Part shown: in pieces, positions 29,456 to 37,814 of the stretch
Position numbering within the stretch: position 1 is the stretch's first letter
How the letters are laid out: each line of letters opens with the position of its first letter
From: CAIWHR01 sp963809965
Lineage (GTDB): Bacteria > Pseudomonadota > Gammaproteobacteria > Burkholderiales > Casimicrobiaceae
Direction: 5' to 3'
Length of the DNA stretch: 64,000 nucleotides
NCBI GenBank assembly: GCA_963809965.1
Contig: CAWELU010000035.1
Location: 1-64,000, forward strand
Made by a program: the position numbers and the translations under genes
The notes under the pieces: generated by a model
What the model was told of the DNA's origin: nothing
Seen by the model: only the letters and a program-made list of their open reading frames with translations
Database searches by the model: none

Positions 29456-29742
29456 GGGGAGTCCTCGCGACAGGCGTCGACGTCTCGGAAGAAATCATCG
29501 AGCAGTTCCTCCAGCGACCGAAACGCATACGGTTCTTCGATGTCCCGGAAATGCCGATGGTCGGCTTTGCCACGTTCGTTGTCGTAACCGACAAGGCGAC
29601 GCCCATCGCGAACGTAGGCGAGCCGATATTTCAACCCATGCGGACGTTCGGGATCCGGCTGTGTCAGCTGCCACACGACAATCTCGGCAAAGGTGCCGTC
29701 GTCGTACGTGCGACGCTCCCGCAACAGAAGCCTCGCGTGCAT
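29452..29742 (-). CDS. TumE-family (DUF6516) toxin-like protein
   Basis: 96 residues from ATG 29742: MHARLLLRERRTYDDGTFAE, with the family pattern GLKYRLAYVRDGRRLVGYDN, then ERGKADHRH and PYAFRSLEELLDDFFRDVDA. It is followed by the HTH partner, so this is a complete, apparently intact toxin-antitoxin module. The toxin mechanism of this family is not settled. An inverted repeat immediately upstream of the start is a likely autoregulatory operator. Confidence 0.78.
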   Translation of the reverse strand: MHARLLLRERRTYDDGTFAEIVVWQLTQPDPERPHGLKYRLAYVRDGRRLVGYDNERGKADHRHFRDIEEPYAFRSLEELLDDFFRDVDACREDSP

Positions 29743-29760
29743 GTTGGCAATTATGCCAAC
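29743..29760. promoter_or_regulatory. Inverted-repeat operator at the TumE-type module start
   Basis: GTTGGCA-ATTA-TGCCAAC: perfect 7 bp arms, 4 bp spacer, directly abutting the toxin start codon (29742). Its position over the ribosome-binding region fits autorepression by the downstream HTH protein. Confidence 0.6.
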
Positions 29761-29869
29761 ACCTGCACGCGACGGCAAGCCCAGTGGGGGGACTCGTCGT
29801 GTGCACGTTGCGGACACTCATCGCTGCGGCGACTTGACCTAACGCAACTCGCCCCCAAAGGGCAGGCGT

Positions 29870-29985
29870 CAAACTGACATTTGCCATCGCGCTTCGCAAC
29901 GTCAACCGCGACGGTGTCGGCGATTTCTGGCTCGGCCCGCTGCAGGGATGGGGTGAAGCCCTCCCCGGCTTGATCCAGTATTGAG
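29870..29985 (+). pseudogene. Short C-terminal coding remnant upstream of ppdK
   Basis: Open stretch reading LTFAIALRNVNRDGVGDFWL then GPLQGWGEALPGLIQY and a stop. It has protein-like composition but no start or upstream continuation in frame. I do not recognise the family. It may be the tail of a lost gene; ppdK begins about 50 bp later. Confidence 0.3.
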
Positions 29986-30037
29986 GCACGGGTTGCGCTT
30001 GACATCCGACACCACACTGCATTGGCAGGACGGGACC

Positions 30038-32854
30038 ATGAAAGACAACTCGAAGTTCGTCTACACATTCGAAGAAGGCGACGCCGGCGACAAGATGCTG
30101 CTGGGCGGCAAGGGGGCCAACCTCTGCGCGATGACGCAGATCGGCCTCGACGTGCCGCCGGGATTCGTCATCACGACGGCGGCGTGCCTCGCCTACCTGG
30201 AAGAGAACCGGCTGCCCGACGGCCTGATGGCGGAAGTCAGCGAACGAGATCGCGGAGCTCGAGCGCAAGACCGGCAAGGGGTTCGGCAACGCAACGAATC
30301 CGCTGCTCGTCTCGGTGCGCTCCGGCTCGGCGATGTCGATGCCGGGAATGATGGACACGATCCTCAACCTCGGCCTCAACGAGGCAACGTTGCGCGGGCT
30401 CGACCGCGCAGACCGGCAATCCGCGCTTCGTGCTACGACGCGTGGCGGCGCTTCATCCAGCTCTTCGGCAAGATCGCGATGGGCGTTGCCGACGAGGCCT
30501 TCGACGGCGCGATGGCGGCGATCAAGCGGAAGCACGACGCGGTGCAGGACGTCGACCTGACCGCCGACGCACTGCAGGAGCTGGCCGATGCCTTCCTCGC
30601 GATCTACCGCGAGCACACGGGCCGGCCCTTCCCCGACCGATCCCGTACGAGCAGCTCGAGCAATCGATCGAGGCCGTGTTCCGCTCGTGGAACGGCAAGC
30701 GCGCCGTCGACTATCGCCGGCAGTTCAGGATCACCAAGGACGATGGCGAACGGCACCGCGGTCAATGTCGTGCACGATGGTGTTCGGCAACATGGGCGAC
30801 GATTCCGCGACCGGCGTCGGCTTCACGCGCAATCCCGGGCACCGGCGAGAACGTGATCTACGGCGAATACCTGACCAATGCGCAGGGCGAGGACGTCGTC
30901 GCCGGCATCCGCACGCCGAAACCGATCGCGGCGCTGGCGCAGGAGATGCCGGATCTGTACCGCCAGCTCGTCGCGCTGCGCGACAAGCTCGAGGCGCACT
31001 ACAAGGAAGTGCAGGACTTCGAGTTCACGATCGAGAAGGGCCGCCTCTACTGCCTGCAGACGCGCAACGGCAAGATGAACGCGCGCGCGATGGTCGTCAC
31101 GTCGGTCGAGATGGCCAACGACGGACTCATCACGAAGGAACGCGCGCTCACGCGCATCAACCCGATGCTGCTGGAGCAGCTGCTGGTGCCGCAACTCGAT
31201 CCGGCGCACAAGGTCGCTGCCGCTGGCGCAGGGACTGCCCGCGTCGCCGGGCGCGGCGTCCGGCCAGGTCGTGTTCGACGCCGACACGGCCGAGGAGCGC
31301 GGCAAGCAGGGCGAGAAGGTGATCCTCGTCCGCGAGGAGACCAAGCCCGAGGACATCCACGGCTTCTTCGCGGCGCAGGCGATCCTGACCAGCCGCGGCG
31401 GCAAGACGTCGCACGCGGCCGTCGTCGCGCGCGGCATGGGCAAGCCGTGCGTCTCGGGCTGCGAAGCGATCCGGATCGACGTGCGCGAGCGGCGCGCGCG
31501 AAGTCGGCGGCACGGTGCTGCACGAAGGCGACATCATCACCATCGACGGCTCGACCGGCAACGTCTACCCCGGCGAGATCGCGACCGTCGAAGCCGAGTT
31601 CTTCGGCGAGCTGGCGACGCTGCTCTCCTGGGCCGACGAGGTGGCGCGGCTCGAGGTGATGGCCAATGCCGATACGCCGCGCGACGCGGAGCGGGCACGC
31701 AAGTACGGCGCCATGGGCATCGGCCTGTGCCGCACCGAGCGGATGTTCAACGACCCGCAGCGCCTGCCGATCGTGCAGGACATGATCCTCGCCGACACGA
31801 CGGAGGAGCGGCAGGCCGCGCTCGACAAGCTGCTGCCGATCCAGCGCGAGGACTTCAAGGGCATCTTCAAGGCAATGGCCGGACTGCCGGTCACCGTGCG
31901 CCTGCTCGATCCGCCGATGCACGAGTTCCTGCCGACGGTGTCGCAGCTCGAATTCGAGATCGCGCCACCTGCGCCAGCTGCAGCGCGCGGCGCGCTCGAT
32001 CGCCGAGTTGCCGGAAACGCTGCGCCTGCTCGACCCGGAGCTGCCGCGCGAAGACGTCGACGGCCTCGCCAAGCTGCAGACGAGTCTCGAGAAGTACCGC
32101 GAGTCGAATCGCGGCCAACGCGGCGCTCGCGCGGCGCGAGGCGATGCTGCGCAAGGTGCACACGCTGACCGAGGTCAATCCGATGCTCGGCCACCGCGGC
32201 GTGCGGCTCGGCATCAGCTTCCCGGAGATCTACGCGATGCAGATCCGGGCGATTCTCGAAGCCACCGCCGAGTGCATGCAGGAAGGCGTCGACGTCCATT
32301 CCGAGATCATGGTGCCGCAGGTCGTCACCGTCGAGGAGCTGAAGCGGGTCAAGGCGCTGATGGACACGGTCCGGCCCGAGGTCGAGGCGCGGTACGGCGT
32401 GAAGCTCGCACGTCAAGTTCGGCACGATGGTCGAAGTGGTCCGCGCATGCATGCGCGCCGCGCGGCTCGCCGACGGTCGCCGAGTTCTTCTCGTTCGGCA
32501 CCAACGACCTGACGCAGGCGACCTTCTCGTTCTCGCGCGAGGATGCCGAGAACAAGTTCCTGCCGCTCTACAACGAGACCGGCATCCTGCGCGACAACCC
32601 GTTCGAGGTGCTCGACGTCAAGGGCGTCGGGCGCCTGATGAAGCTGGCGGTGGATTGGGGCCGCGAAACGCGGCCCGGACCTCGTCATCGGCATCTGCGG
32701 CGAGCACGGCGGTCATCCGGATTCGATCCGCTTCTGCCACTACGCCGGGCTCGATTACGTTTCCTGCTCCGCGCCGCGGGTGCCGATTGCGCGGCTCGCC
32801 GCCGCGCAGGCGAAGCTGAAGGAAACCGAATACGACGAGTCCATCTTTGTCTGA
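30038..32854 (+). CDS. ppdK: Pyruvate, phosphate dikinase, read through fifteen +1 shifts
   Basis: Starts MKDNSKFVYTFEEGDAGDKM at 30038. Hallmarks in order: GGKGANLCAMTQIGLDVPPG, VSVRSGSAMSMPGMMDTILN, MVFGNMGDDSATGVGFTRNP, the phospho-His segment SRGGKTSHAAVVARGMG, TEVNPMLGHRGVRLGISFPE, FFSFGTNDLTQATFSFSRED and the C-terminal catalytic GICGEHGGHP. The reading frame moves by +1 fifteen times (30242-32674), always with conserved residues on both sides. Removing fifteen bases gives 933 residues, the family size. Interconverts pyruvate/ATP/Pi and PEP/AMP/PPi. Either a badly resolved consensus or something very unusual. Confidence 0.92.
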
Positions 32855-32925
32855 CGACGATGTGATGCCGGGCGTCGCGTCGTCTTTTTGACGACCTGCG
32901 AGCACCGGCGTGTCAACATGAGCGC

Positions 32926-33489
32926 ATGAAGAGCGAATCGGTTCCGGGCAGACGCTTCTGTCTCTACGATCGCGCGGCGCTCGAAAGCGTCCTCGACCGC
33001 ATGGCCGCTGCGGCCGCGGCGATGCTGCAGGGTACGCCGGACCCCCTGTTGCTCGGAATCCTGCGTCGCGGCGCTCCGCTCGCCGAAATGCTGCAGGCGC
33101 GGCTGAAGGCGACGTACGCGTTCCACGTGCCGCGCTTCGCCCTGAAGCTGAAGCGCTACGCGGACAACCTCGCGCTGCTGCACCCGGATACCGCGCTCAC
33201 CGAGAACGCCGAATTCTCGGCGCGCGACGTTTCACGTTCGACCGTGCTGATCGTCGACGACGTGCTCTATCTGGGCCATTCGCTCGCGCGCGTGTCGACG
33301 TACCTGTCGCAGCGTGGCACCCCGGTCATCAGGGCGGCAGTGCTGGTCGACCGCCACGTTGCGCATCTGCCGGTTCGCGCCGACATCGTCGGCGTCCATC
33401 TGCAGATCGCCGCCGGGGACGTCGTCGAGTGCCACGTGCCGCCGTACGAGGACGAGCTATCGATCGAACTGCTGCGGCCGCGGCGCTGA
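32926..33489 (+). CDS. Phosphoribosyltransferase family protein
   Basis: 187 residues. The PRPP-binding motif is STVLIVDDVLYLGHSLARV, and an N-terminal LLGILRRGAPLAEMLQARL corresponds to the family substrate/PPi loop. Could be a hypoxanthine/xanthine-type PRTase or PyrR-like; the segment FHVPRFALKLKRYADNLALL is not diagnostic. Intact. It follows ppdK by about 70 bp. Confidence 0.75.
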   Translation: MKSESVPGRRFCLYDRAALESVLDRMAAAAAAMLQGTPDPLLLGILRRGAPLAEMLQARLKATYAFHVPRFALKLKRYADNLALLHPDTALTENAEFSARDVSRSTVLIVDDVLYLGHSLARVSTYLSQRGTPVIRAAVLVDRHVAHLPVRADIVGVHLQIAAGDVVECHVPPYEDELSIELLRPRR

Positions 33490-33495
33490 CTGGAC

Positions 33496-33624
33496 TGGTG
33501 CTTTTGGCGAAGATTGGCAAGTGCCTCTTCGACCGATTCCCCTTGAGAGGTCGTGCCCGTCTCGGGATTCAACGCAGTGAATCCACCTTCAGCCGCAGGA
33601 ATCAGGACCGGGTTAAGCAGTCAT
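33496..33624 (-). pseudogene. N-terminal remnant of a HicB-type antitoxin
   Basis: Reads LLNPVLIPAAEGGFTALNPE then TGTTSQGESVEEALANLRQ, the characteristic HicB antitoxin start, needing one extra base after the ATG. It then runs into the 3' end of the phosphoribosyltransferase on the other strand, so the C-terminal DNA-binding half is missing. No HicA is present. Confidence 0.5.
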
Positions 33625-33779
33625 GACGTGCCTCCTTTCCGAGCCGGGTGCCAATCATCGCGCGATATGTGATCGAAGCCGAAGATCACTGGGCCCCAGA
33701 TGAATTTCCTGCGCACTATCATATCCAGAAGGGAGTAATACGCCATGCCGAGGAAGGCCCCTCCTGCGCGGATGCATTG

Positions 33780-33870
33780 CAGGCCCGCGCGAGGGTGGCG
33801 CCGCACCATGACGAGTCCGATGGCCGCGAGGAGTACCCGTACGGCCAGCGTCACGATCGCGCTGACCGCG
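33780..33870 (-). pseudogene. Fragment of a YdcF/ElyC-like gene
   Basis: Encodes VLLAAIGLVMVRRHPRAG, nearly the same as LLLAAIGLVLVRRHPRTG near the N-terminus of the intact YdcF-like protein at 37815-38573; the DNA is also closely similar over about 45 bp. No further similarity continues. A partial duplication in the same orientation. Confidence 0.5.
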
Positions 33871-33909
33871 CACAAGAAGCCCCGATTCGGCCCGTCCCGT
33901 TGAGCTAGG

Positions 33910-34107
33910 TCAGGCCGCGACTTGCTCGTACGAGAACTGCGGGATGCCGGCTCGTGTGGAAGCGTGTTCGATGGTGATGGCGCAGATGTTGCCTTCGGCA
34001 TCGACGTCGAGCAGTGTGTTCTCGTCCAGGTCTCGCGTTTCAGCCACCGGCGCAGCGCGAAGCTCGATGAGCAGGGTGTCGGTACTGGCGAAGTGGCGAA
34101 TTCTCAT
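33910..34107 (-). CDS. DUF2283 family protein
   Basis: 65 residues: MRIRHFASTDTLLIELRAAP, then ENTLLDVDAEGNICAITIEH, the usual DUF2283 beta-rich pattern ending in ASxRAxxP-like sequence. Its start overlaps the stop of the gene before it (ATGA at 34104-34107). DUF2283 genes are frequently the second gene of DUF4258/DUF2283 pairs, considered toxin-antitoxin-like. Function unproven. Confidence 0.7.
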   Translation of the reverse strand: MRIRHFASTDTLLIELRAAPVAETRDLDENTLLDVDAEGNICAITIEHASTRAGIPQFSYEQVAA

Positions 34108-34265
34108 GGCTGGAAACGCCGATCGAAAAAGGCATTGTGTACCGTCTCGCCGTCCGGGAGCAAGACCACGCGCAGATAGCGATTTTCCATCTCCGGTATC
34201 AGTGCCCAGCGTCGCGTTACGGAGCAGTAGCCCGCATTCCCGGGTAGTGATACGCTTTCCACCAT
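34104..34265 (-). pseudogene. Truncated DUF4258-like protein, partner of DUF2283
   Basis: From the ATG at 34265: short protein containing RRWALIPEMENRYLRVVLLP and DGETVHNAFFDRRF, matching the C-terminal strand region of DUF4258-type proteins. The N-terminal half is missing; upstream DNA belongs to the divergent antitoxin gene, whose ATG overlaps this one on the other strand. I think the module lost its 5' part. Confidence 0.45.
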
Positions 34266-34485
34266 GAAACAACGTCTTGTTGCGGATATCCTCGAGCTTC
34301 CTGTTGCCGAGCGAGTCCTGCTTGTCGAAGCCATCTGGGATAGCATTGCCGCGGTGCCCGAAGCGCTGCCCCTTACAGAGTGGCAACGCAAAGAACTGGA
34401 TCGTCGCCTCGCCGAATACGAGGCGGATCCTGATTCGGGGTCGACTCTCGAAGAGGTGTTTGCCCGCATACGCCGCGGTTCATGA
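34264..34485 (+). CDS. Addiction-module antitoxin (ParD/RelB-like component)
   Basis: 73 residues: KQRLVADILELPVAERVLLV then EAIWDSIA, the signature of the putative addiction module component family (PF09720). It overlaps the next gene by four bases (ATGA at 34482-34485), a classic coupled antitoxin-toxin arrangement. Intact. Confidence 0.85.
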   Translation: MKQRLVADILELPVAERVLLVEAIWDSIAAVPEALPLTEWQRKELDRRLAEYEADPDSGSTLEEVFARIRRGS

Positions 34486-34822
34486 CGCGGACGGTCATTC
34501 TTCCCGCGCGGGTGGAGCGAGACATTCGCGGCATCCGCGAGTGGTACGAATCGCAACAGTTGGGTCTTGGCGAAGCGTTTCTCAGGCGCCTTCGAGAAAC
34601 GCTCGAGTTGGTGCGCTTGCGCCCTGAATCCGCGCCGCCATCTACAAGACTGTCCGACGCGCTATCGTTTCGAAGTTTCCTTATGTCGTGTTCTATGTCG
34701 CCGAGTCGACGCGAGTAGTCGTTCTGGCGGTTCTTCATTCGTCGCGTGACCCAGTCACTTGGCCAAGGCGCTATTACTCAGCAGTCACTAATATAGGCTA
34801 CGGAAGGAGCGCGGAAGAATGA
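34482..34822 (+). pseudogene. ParE/RelE-family toxin, frameshifted and interrupted at its 3' end by an IS
   Basis: TRTVILPARVERDIRGIREW and AFLRRLRETLELVRLRPES start the toxin. Near 34636 the frame changes by -1 (or +2) into AIYKTVRRAIVSKFPYVVFY and VVVLAVLHSSRDPVTWPRR, the normal ParE ending. The next codons enter the IS630 element at the TA at 34772, so the original stop is replaced and the frame runs to 34822. The toxin is probably inactive while the antitoxin remains. Confidence 0.7.
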
Positions 34823-35881
34823 GCGCACGAGTTTGGGGTCGCGTTGAATCGCCTGGAGGTCGGCGTCGATGCGCGACTGCAACTGGTCGCCTTGGCGCAG
34901 CGGTTTCTTCGCGGTCCCGGTGCGCTTCATATGGTTCCACACCAGTTCATCGGGATTGAGCTCCGGCGCGTAGCCCGGCAGATAATGCAACTGCAACTTG
35001 CCCTGCAGCGAGTCGACGTAGCGACGCACGACGGGCCCTTTGTGCGCCGGCAGGCTGTCCAGAATCAGCACCAGCGGCTTCTTGCGCTGTTTCATCAGCC
35101 GCCGGAGGTAGTCGACAAACAGTTCCGCGTTGAGCGCTCCTTGGTAGGTCACAAACCAGAACGCGCCGCGGGCATTGACCGCCGAGGCGGCCGACATCGA
35201 TTGGCGCTGCCCGGGCACGGCCACCACCGGCGTTTGGCCCTGCACGCCCCACGTCTTGCCCCGCACCGCATCGGCGCGAAAGCCCGACTCATCCCAGAAG
35301 TAGATCTGCGCGCCGCGCGCCTTGGCGTCCTCGGCCAGCCGGGGATAGATCTCGTGTTGCCACCGGGCAATGGCTTCCGGGTCGCGTTGGTACGCCCGCT
35401 GCAGCGGCTTCTGCGGCGTCAAGCCCAGCTTCGCCAGCAACTTCCCCACCGCCGTGAGCCCGAGCTTCACCCCAAACTCGCGCTCGATCAACGCAGCGAC
35501 GACCTTGCGCGTCCACAAGGCAAAGTCGAAACCGTATTGCCGCGGGTCCTTGCCGTTGATCCAACGAAAGACCTGCCGCTCTTGCGCCGCCGTCAGCGTC
35601 CGCGGTCGTCCCGTCGCCTTGCGCGAGGCCAGGGCGCGCAGGCCCTTACCCCGTCCGCTCGCCGTACGCAGCCACTTGTAGATCGTGGTGCGACAAAACC
35701 CATACGAGGCAATCACCGTGCTTGGATCTTCGCCCTCGCGCACCCGCTCCACCGCCATGCGCCGGATCTCCTCCAACGTCCGGTGATCCAAGGTGCGGCC
35801 ATCGCGCTTCATGTCTTCAGTATAGACAATGTCGCGCATCATACAAGGCCTTTGTAGGCTAACTTAGGGACTATTTAGTAA
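34774..35881 (-). mobile_element. Complete IS630-family insertion sequence
   Basis: 1108 bp, flanked by TA at 34772-34773 and 35882-35883, the target duplication of this family. Imperfect terminal inverted repeats of about 30 bp (34771-34801 and 35854-35884) match at roughly three quarters of positions, with outer CTATTACT/AGTAATAG perfect. One transposase fills the element. Inserted in the end of a ParE-type gene. Confidence 0.88.
34778..35842 (-). CDS. IS630-family transposase
   Basis: 354 residues, intact. The N-terminal HTH (STVIASYGFCRTTIYKWLRT) is followed by a DDE domain: first Asp in IYFWDESGFRADAV, second in LVLILDSLPAHKG, and final Glu in LPGYAPELNPDELVWNHMK. Cut-and-paste transposase of the Tc1/mariner-related group, targeting TA. 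The uninterrupted frame suggests recent arrival compared with the decayed neighbours. Confidence 0.95.
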   Translation of the reverse strand: MMRDIVYTEDMKRDGRTLDHRTLEEIRRMAVERVREGEDPSTVIASYGFCRTTIYKWLRTASGRGKGLRALASRKATGRPRTLTAAQERQVFRWINGKDPRQYGFDFALWTRKVVAALIEREFGVKLGLTAVGKLLAKLGLTPQKPLQRAYQRDPEAIARWQHEIYPRLAEDAKARGAQIYFWDESGFRADAVRGKTWGVQGQTPVVAVPGQRQSMSAASAVNARGAFWFVTYQGALNAELFVDYLRRLMKQRKKPLVLILDSLPAHKGPVVRRYVDSLQGKLQLHYLPGYAPELNPDELVWNHMKRTGTAKKPLRQGDQLQSRIDADLQAIQRDPKLVRSFFRAPSVAYISDC

Positions 35882-35994
35882 TAGTTAGCGACACGGTAAT
35901 GGAAAGAGTTGCATCGTGTCGAGTTGCTGGAGGCTTGGTCGCTTGCACGAGCCAGCCGTCCGTTGCCGCGTATTGATCCGTTGGAGTGAACTAC

Positions 35995-36240
35995 ATGCTG
36001 CCGCATCTCATCGAGTGTCGTTACATGACCGGCCACACGGTGTGGCTCCGGTTCAGCGATGGAGCCGAAGGAGAGGTTGATCTCTCCAATGAGCTCCACG
36101 GCCCCGTCTTCGAGCCGCTGCGAAATATCGACGTGTTTCGGCAGTTCACGGTTCATCCGGAGCTGCGCACCCTGGTATGGCCCAATGGCGCTGATTTCGC
36201 TCCTGAGTTTCTGCGCGCATCCCTGCGAGTCGCCGCCTGA
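35995..36240 (+). CDS. DUF2442 family protein
   Basis: 81 residues from ATG 35995: MLPHLIECRYMTGHTVWLRF, then EVDLSNELHGPVFEPLRNID and TLVWPNGADFAPEFL, the standard DUF2442 pattern. Usually found as the second gene of a DUF4160/DUF2442 pair, considered a type II toxin-antitoxin candidate. Here the DUF4160 partner is absent, probably lost with the IS630 insertion. Confidence 0.8.
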   Translation: MLPHLIECRYMTGHTVWLRFSDGAEGEVDLSNELHGPVFEPLRNIDVFRQFTVHPELRTLVWPNGADFAPEFLRASLRVAA

Positions 36241-36285
36241 CCCCAATGCTGACGATGCGAAGGTGGCACATTTTCTCCGTGATCG

Positions 36286-36455
36286 ATTGGTCCACCTGTT
36301 CTGCCGTTGAGCGAGACCCCGATCGTGTAAGCGGTGCGTCGGTATTCCGGGGCACCCGCTTGCCTGTGTCTGCGCTTTGACCTCGAGGACGGCGCTCTCG
36401 TGTCGCAGTTCGTCGAATGGTTCCCCGGCGTCACTCACTCCGCCGTTGTCACCGC
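36286..36455 (+). pseudogene. DUF433 antitoxin-like gene, frameshifted
   Basis: VERDPDRVSGASVFRGTRLP then VSAL in one frame, followed by DLEDGALVSQFVEWFPGVTH in another. Together these are the DUF433 family core. It is broken in the middle and lacks a clean start. DUF433 proteins pair with DUF5615 PIN-like toxins, whose remnant follows directly. Confidence 0.6.
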
Positions 36456-36697
36456 GTACGTGCGCGGCTGCGCACTGAAGATTGGCGACTTACTTGACGC
36501 GGCGGAAAGAGGACTTCGCCGTGCTGCTCACTACTGACTCCAATCTCAAGTACCAACATAACCGCGAATCCAGTCGTATCGCCGCCGTAGTCCTTGCCTC
36601 GCCAAGTTGGCCACGGATTCAGCGCGCCGTCGGTTCCGTTGTTCGTGCCATTGACCGGGCAACTGTCGGCACCTACGCGGATATTGACATTCCATGA
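36456..36697 (+). pseudogene. DUF5615 PIN-like toxin remnant
   Basis: LKIGDLLDAAE in one frame and EDFAVLLTTDSNLKYQHNRE, SSRIAAVVLASPSWPRIQRA, ending GTYADIDIP in the next. This is the C-terminal two-thirds of a DUF5615 protein; the N-terminal PIN segment is missing. With the preceding DUF433 remnant it represents one dead module. Confidence 0.6.
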
Positions 36698-36862
36698 CGC
36701 TGACGGGTTTCGAGTAAGACCACGCGCTGGAGGGATTTGCATCGGAATTTCATCTCGGTTGCGCGGCGGCGACCAAAATTGCCAAGCACATAGCATTGCG
36801 TTTGTTCCATGGAGGTCCGTCCGCCGCGGTCACCACGTCGCGTGACGCCGATCCTGCCATGT

Positions 36863-36985
36863 GGTGAACAACCCGACCGCCGCGATAGGCTGCCCCTGCG
36901 CAGCCGGGTGCACGATGAATTCAGCGCTCGGCCGGCCGAACCGACCAGCGGCGAAGCATAGACAAGCCGTTCGCCTCAGGTGGTC
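36863..36985 (+). repeat. Dispersed repeat, copy A
   Basis: Shares GATGAATTCAGCGCTCGGCC and GACAAGCCGTTCGCC plus flanking GCGCAGCCGGG and AGGTGGTCC with copy B at 38851-39013, in the same orientation. Mismatches and small gaps are present. No coding signature. Confidence 0.65.
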
Positions 36986-37170
36986 CATCGGGGAGCAGGA
37001 GCAAGACCACGACTTCGCTACGCTCGAGCAGCTGCTTGAACACTTGTGCACACCGACGTATCGCGACTCGAAGCGCTTGTCCTGATCGAGCGAACCGAGG
37101 ATGGCGCAATCTCCGTACCGTTCGAGTCGATCGAGATCCTCGTCCCACTCGCCCAGGTCGCGTAGCGATT
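36986..37170 (+). pseudogene. Remnant of an HTH antitoxin (TumE-module type)
   Basis: The frame reads HTDVSRLEALVLIERTEDGA then ISVPFESIEILVPLAQVA and stops. This parallels the C-terminal half of HTH antitoxins paired with TumE/DUF6516 toxins, including the one at 29090-29455. The N-terminal half is absent. Confidence 0.45.
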
Positions 37171-37218
37171 CCGCGGCCGGTCACGCTCGCCGAGAATTGC
37201 GTCCAAGTCTTGCGGCTA

Positions 37219-37499
37219 TCACATCTCGTACGGCCAGCGCCGCGAGGTGTGCAGCACCCGCAGAATTTCGATGTCCTTTTCGCGCACCCGATACGGCACG
37301 ATGTAAGGCAGTCCGTCGATCACCAGCTCGCGAGTACCGAGTACGCGCCCGGGGCGCCCGATTGCAGGACGCTTGGAGAGATTGGCCTCGACCTGATCGA
37401 TCAGTTCAAGCAAGACCCGCGCGGCGGCCGCAGGGCTGTCCTGTCCGATGTAGCCCGCTACGCGTCAAGATCGCGCTCAGCGCGCCTTGTCCAGCGCAA
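37219..37499 (-). pseudogene. ParE/RelE-family toxin, frameshifted near its N-terminus
   Basis: RWTRRAERDLDA followed after a -1 (or +2) change by VAGYIGQDSPAAAARVLLEL, then GRVLGTRELVIDGLPYIVPY and DIEILRVLHTSRRWP, the typical ParE C-terminus. The start is uncertain (TTG at 37499 overlaps the antitoxin). Partner of the RHH protein at 37477-37732. Probably non-functional unless the shift is a sequence error. Confidence 0.65.
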
Positions 37500-37732
37500 G
37501 CGCAAGCTTCTTCTCCCACTTCGACTTCAAGCGCGCGTGGTCGATGAACTGACCGCTGTCGGCGTCGCGCACGCCCTCGTGTAATCGCCGCAATCTGCCA
37601 TTCATTCAGCTCGACGTACTGTCGCACCGCTTCAGCGGCGAGCGCCGCGCGGCTTCGATCGGTGGCCTTGGCCAGTTTATCGAGGCGCTTCCTGATGTCG
37701 CTGTCCAGCCGCAGAGTCACCGGCTCGGTCAT
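37477..37732 (-). CDS. Ribbon-helix-helix (CopG/ParD-type) antitoxin (one +1 shift)
   Basis: MTEPVTLRLDSDIRKRLDKL then AKATDRSRAALAAEAVRQYV is an RHH DNA-binding domain. After NEWQIAAI one extra base leads to HEGVRDADSGQFIDHARLKS and WEKKLALALDKAR, a standard C-terminus for this group. Corrected length is 84 residues. It overlaps the ParE-type toxin and would repress the module and bind the toxin. Confidence 0.75.
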
Positions 37733-37814
37733 GGCGCTTCTCCGTCTTTGTACACAAAGAATACATCTTCGGCCCAAGCGGGCGGCATGTCAACTTGCCC
37801 TTGACGGCTGACGA

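Noticed and set aside
30038..32854. Programmed +1 ribosomal frameshifting as the main explanation for ppdK
   Set aside because: The fifteen sites have no common slippery codon or downstream structure that I can see; only four are CCC-G. An insertion-biased consensus is simpler.
37018..37206. Small minus-strand gene
   Set aside because: The plus strand here reads as the tail of an HTH antitoxin, which explains the region better.
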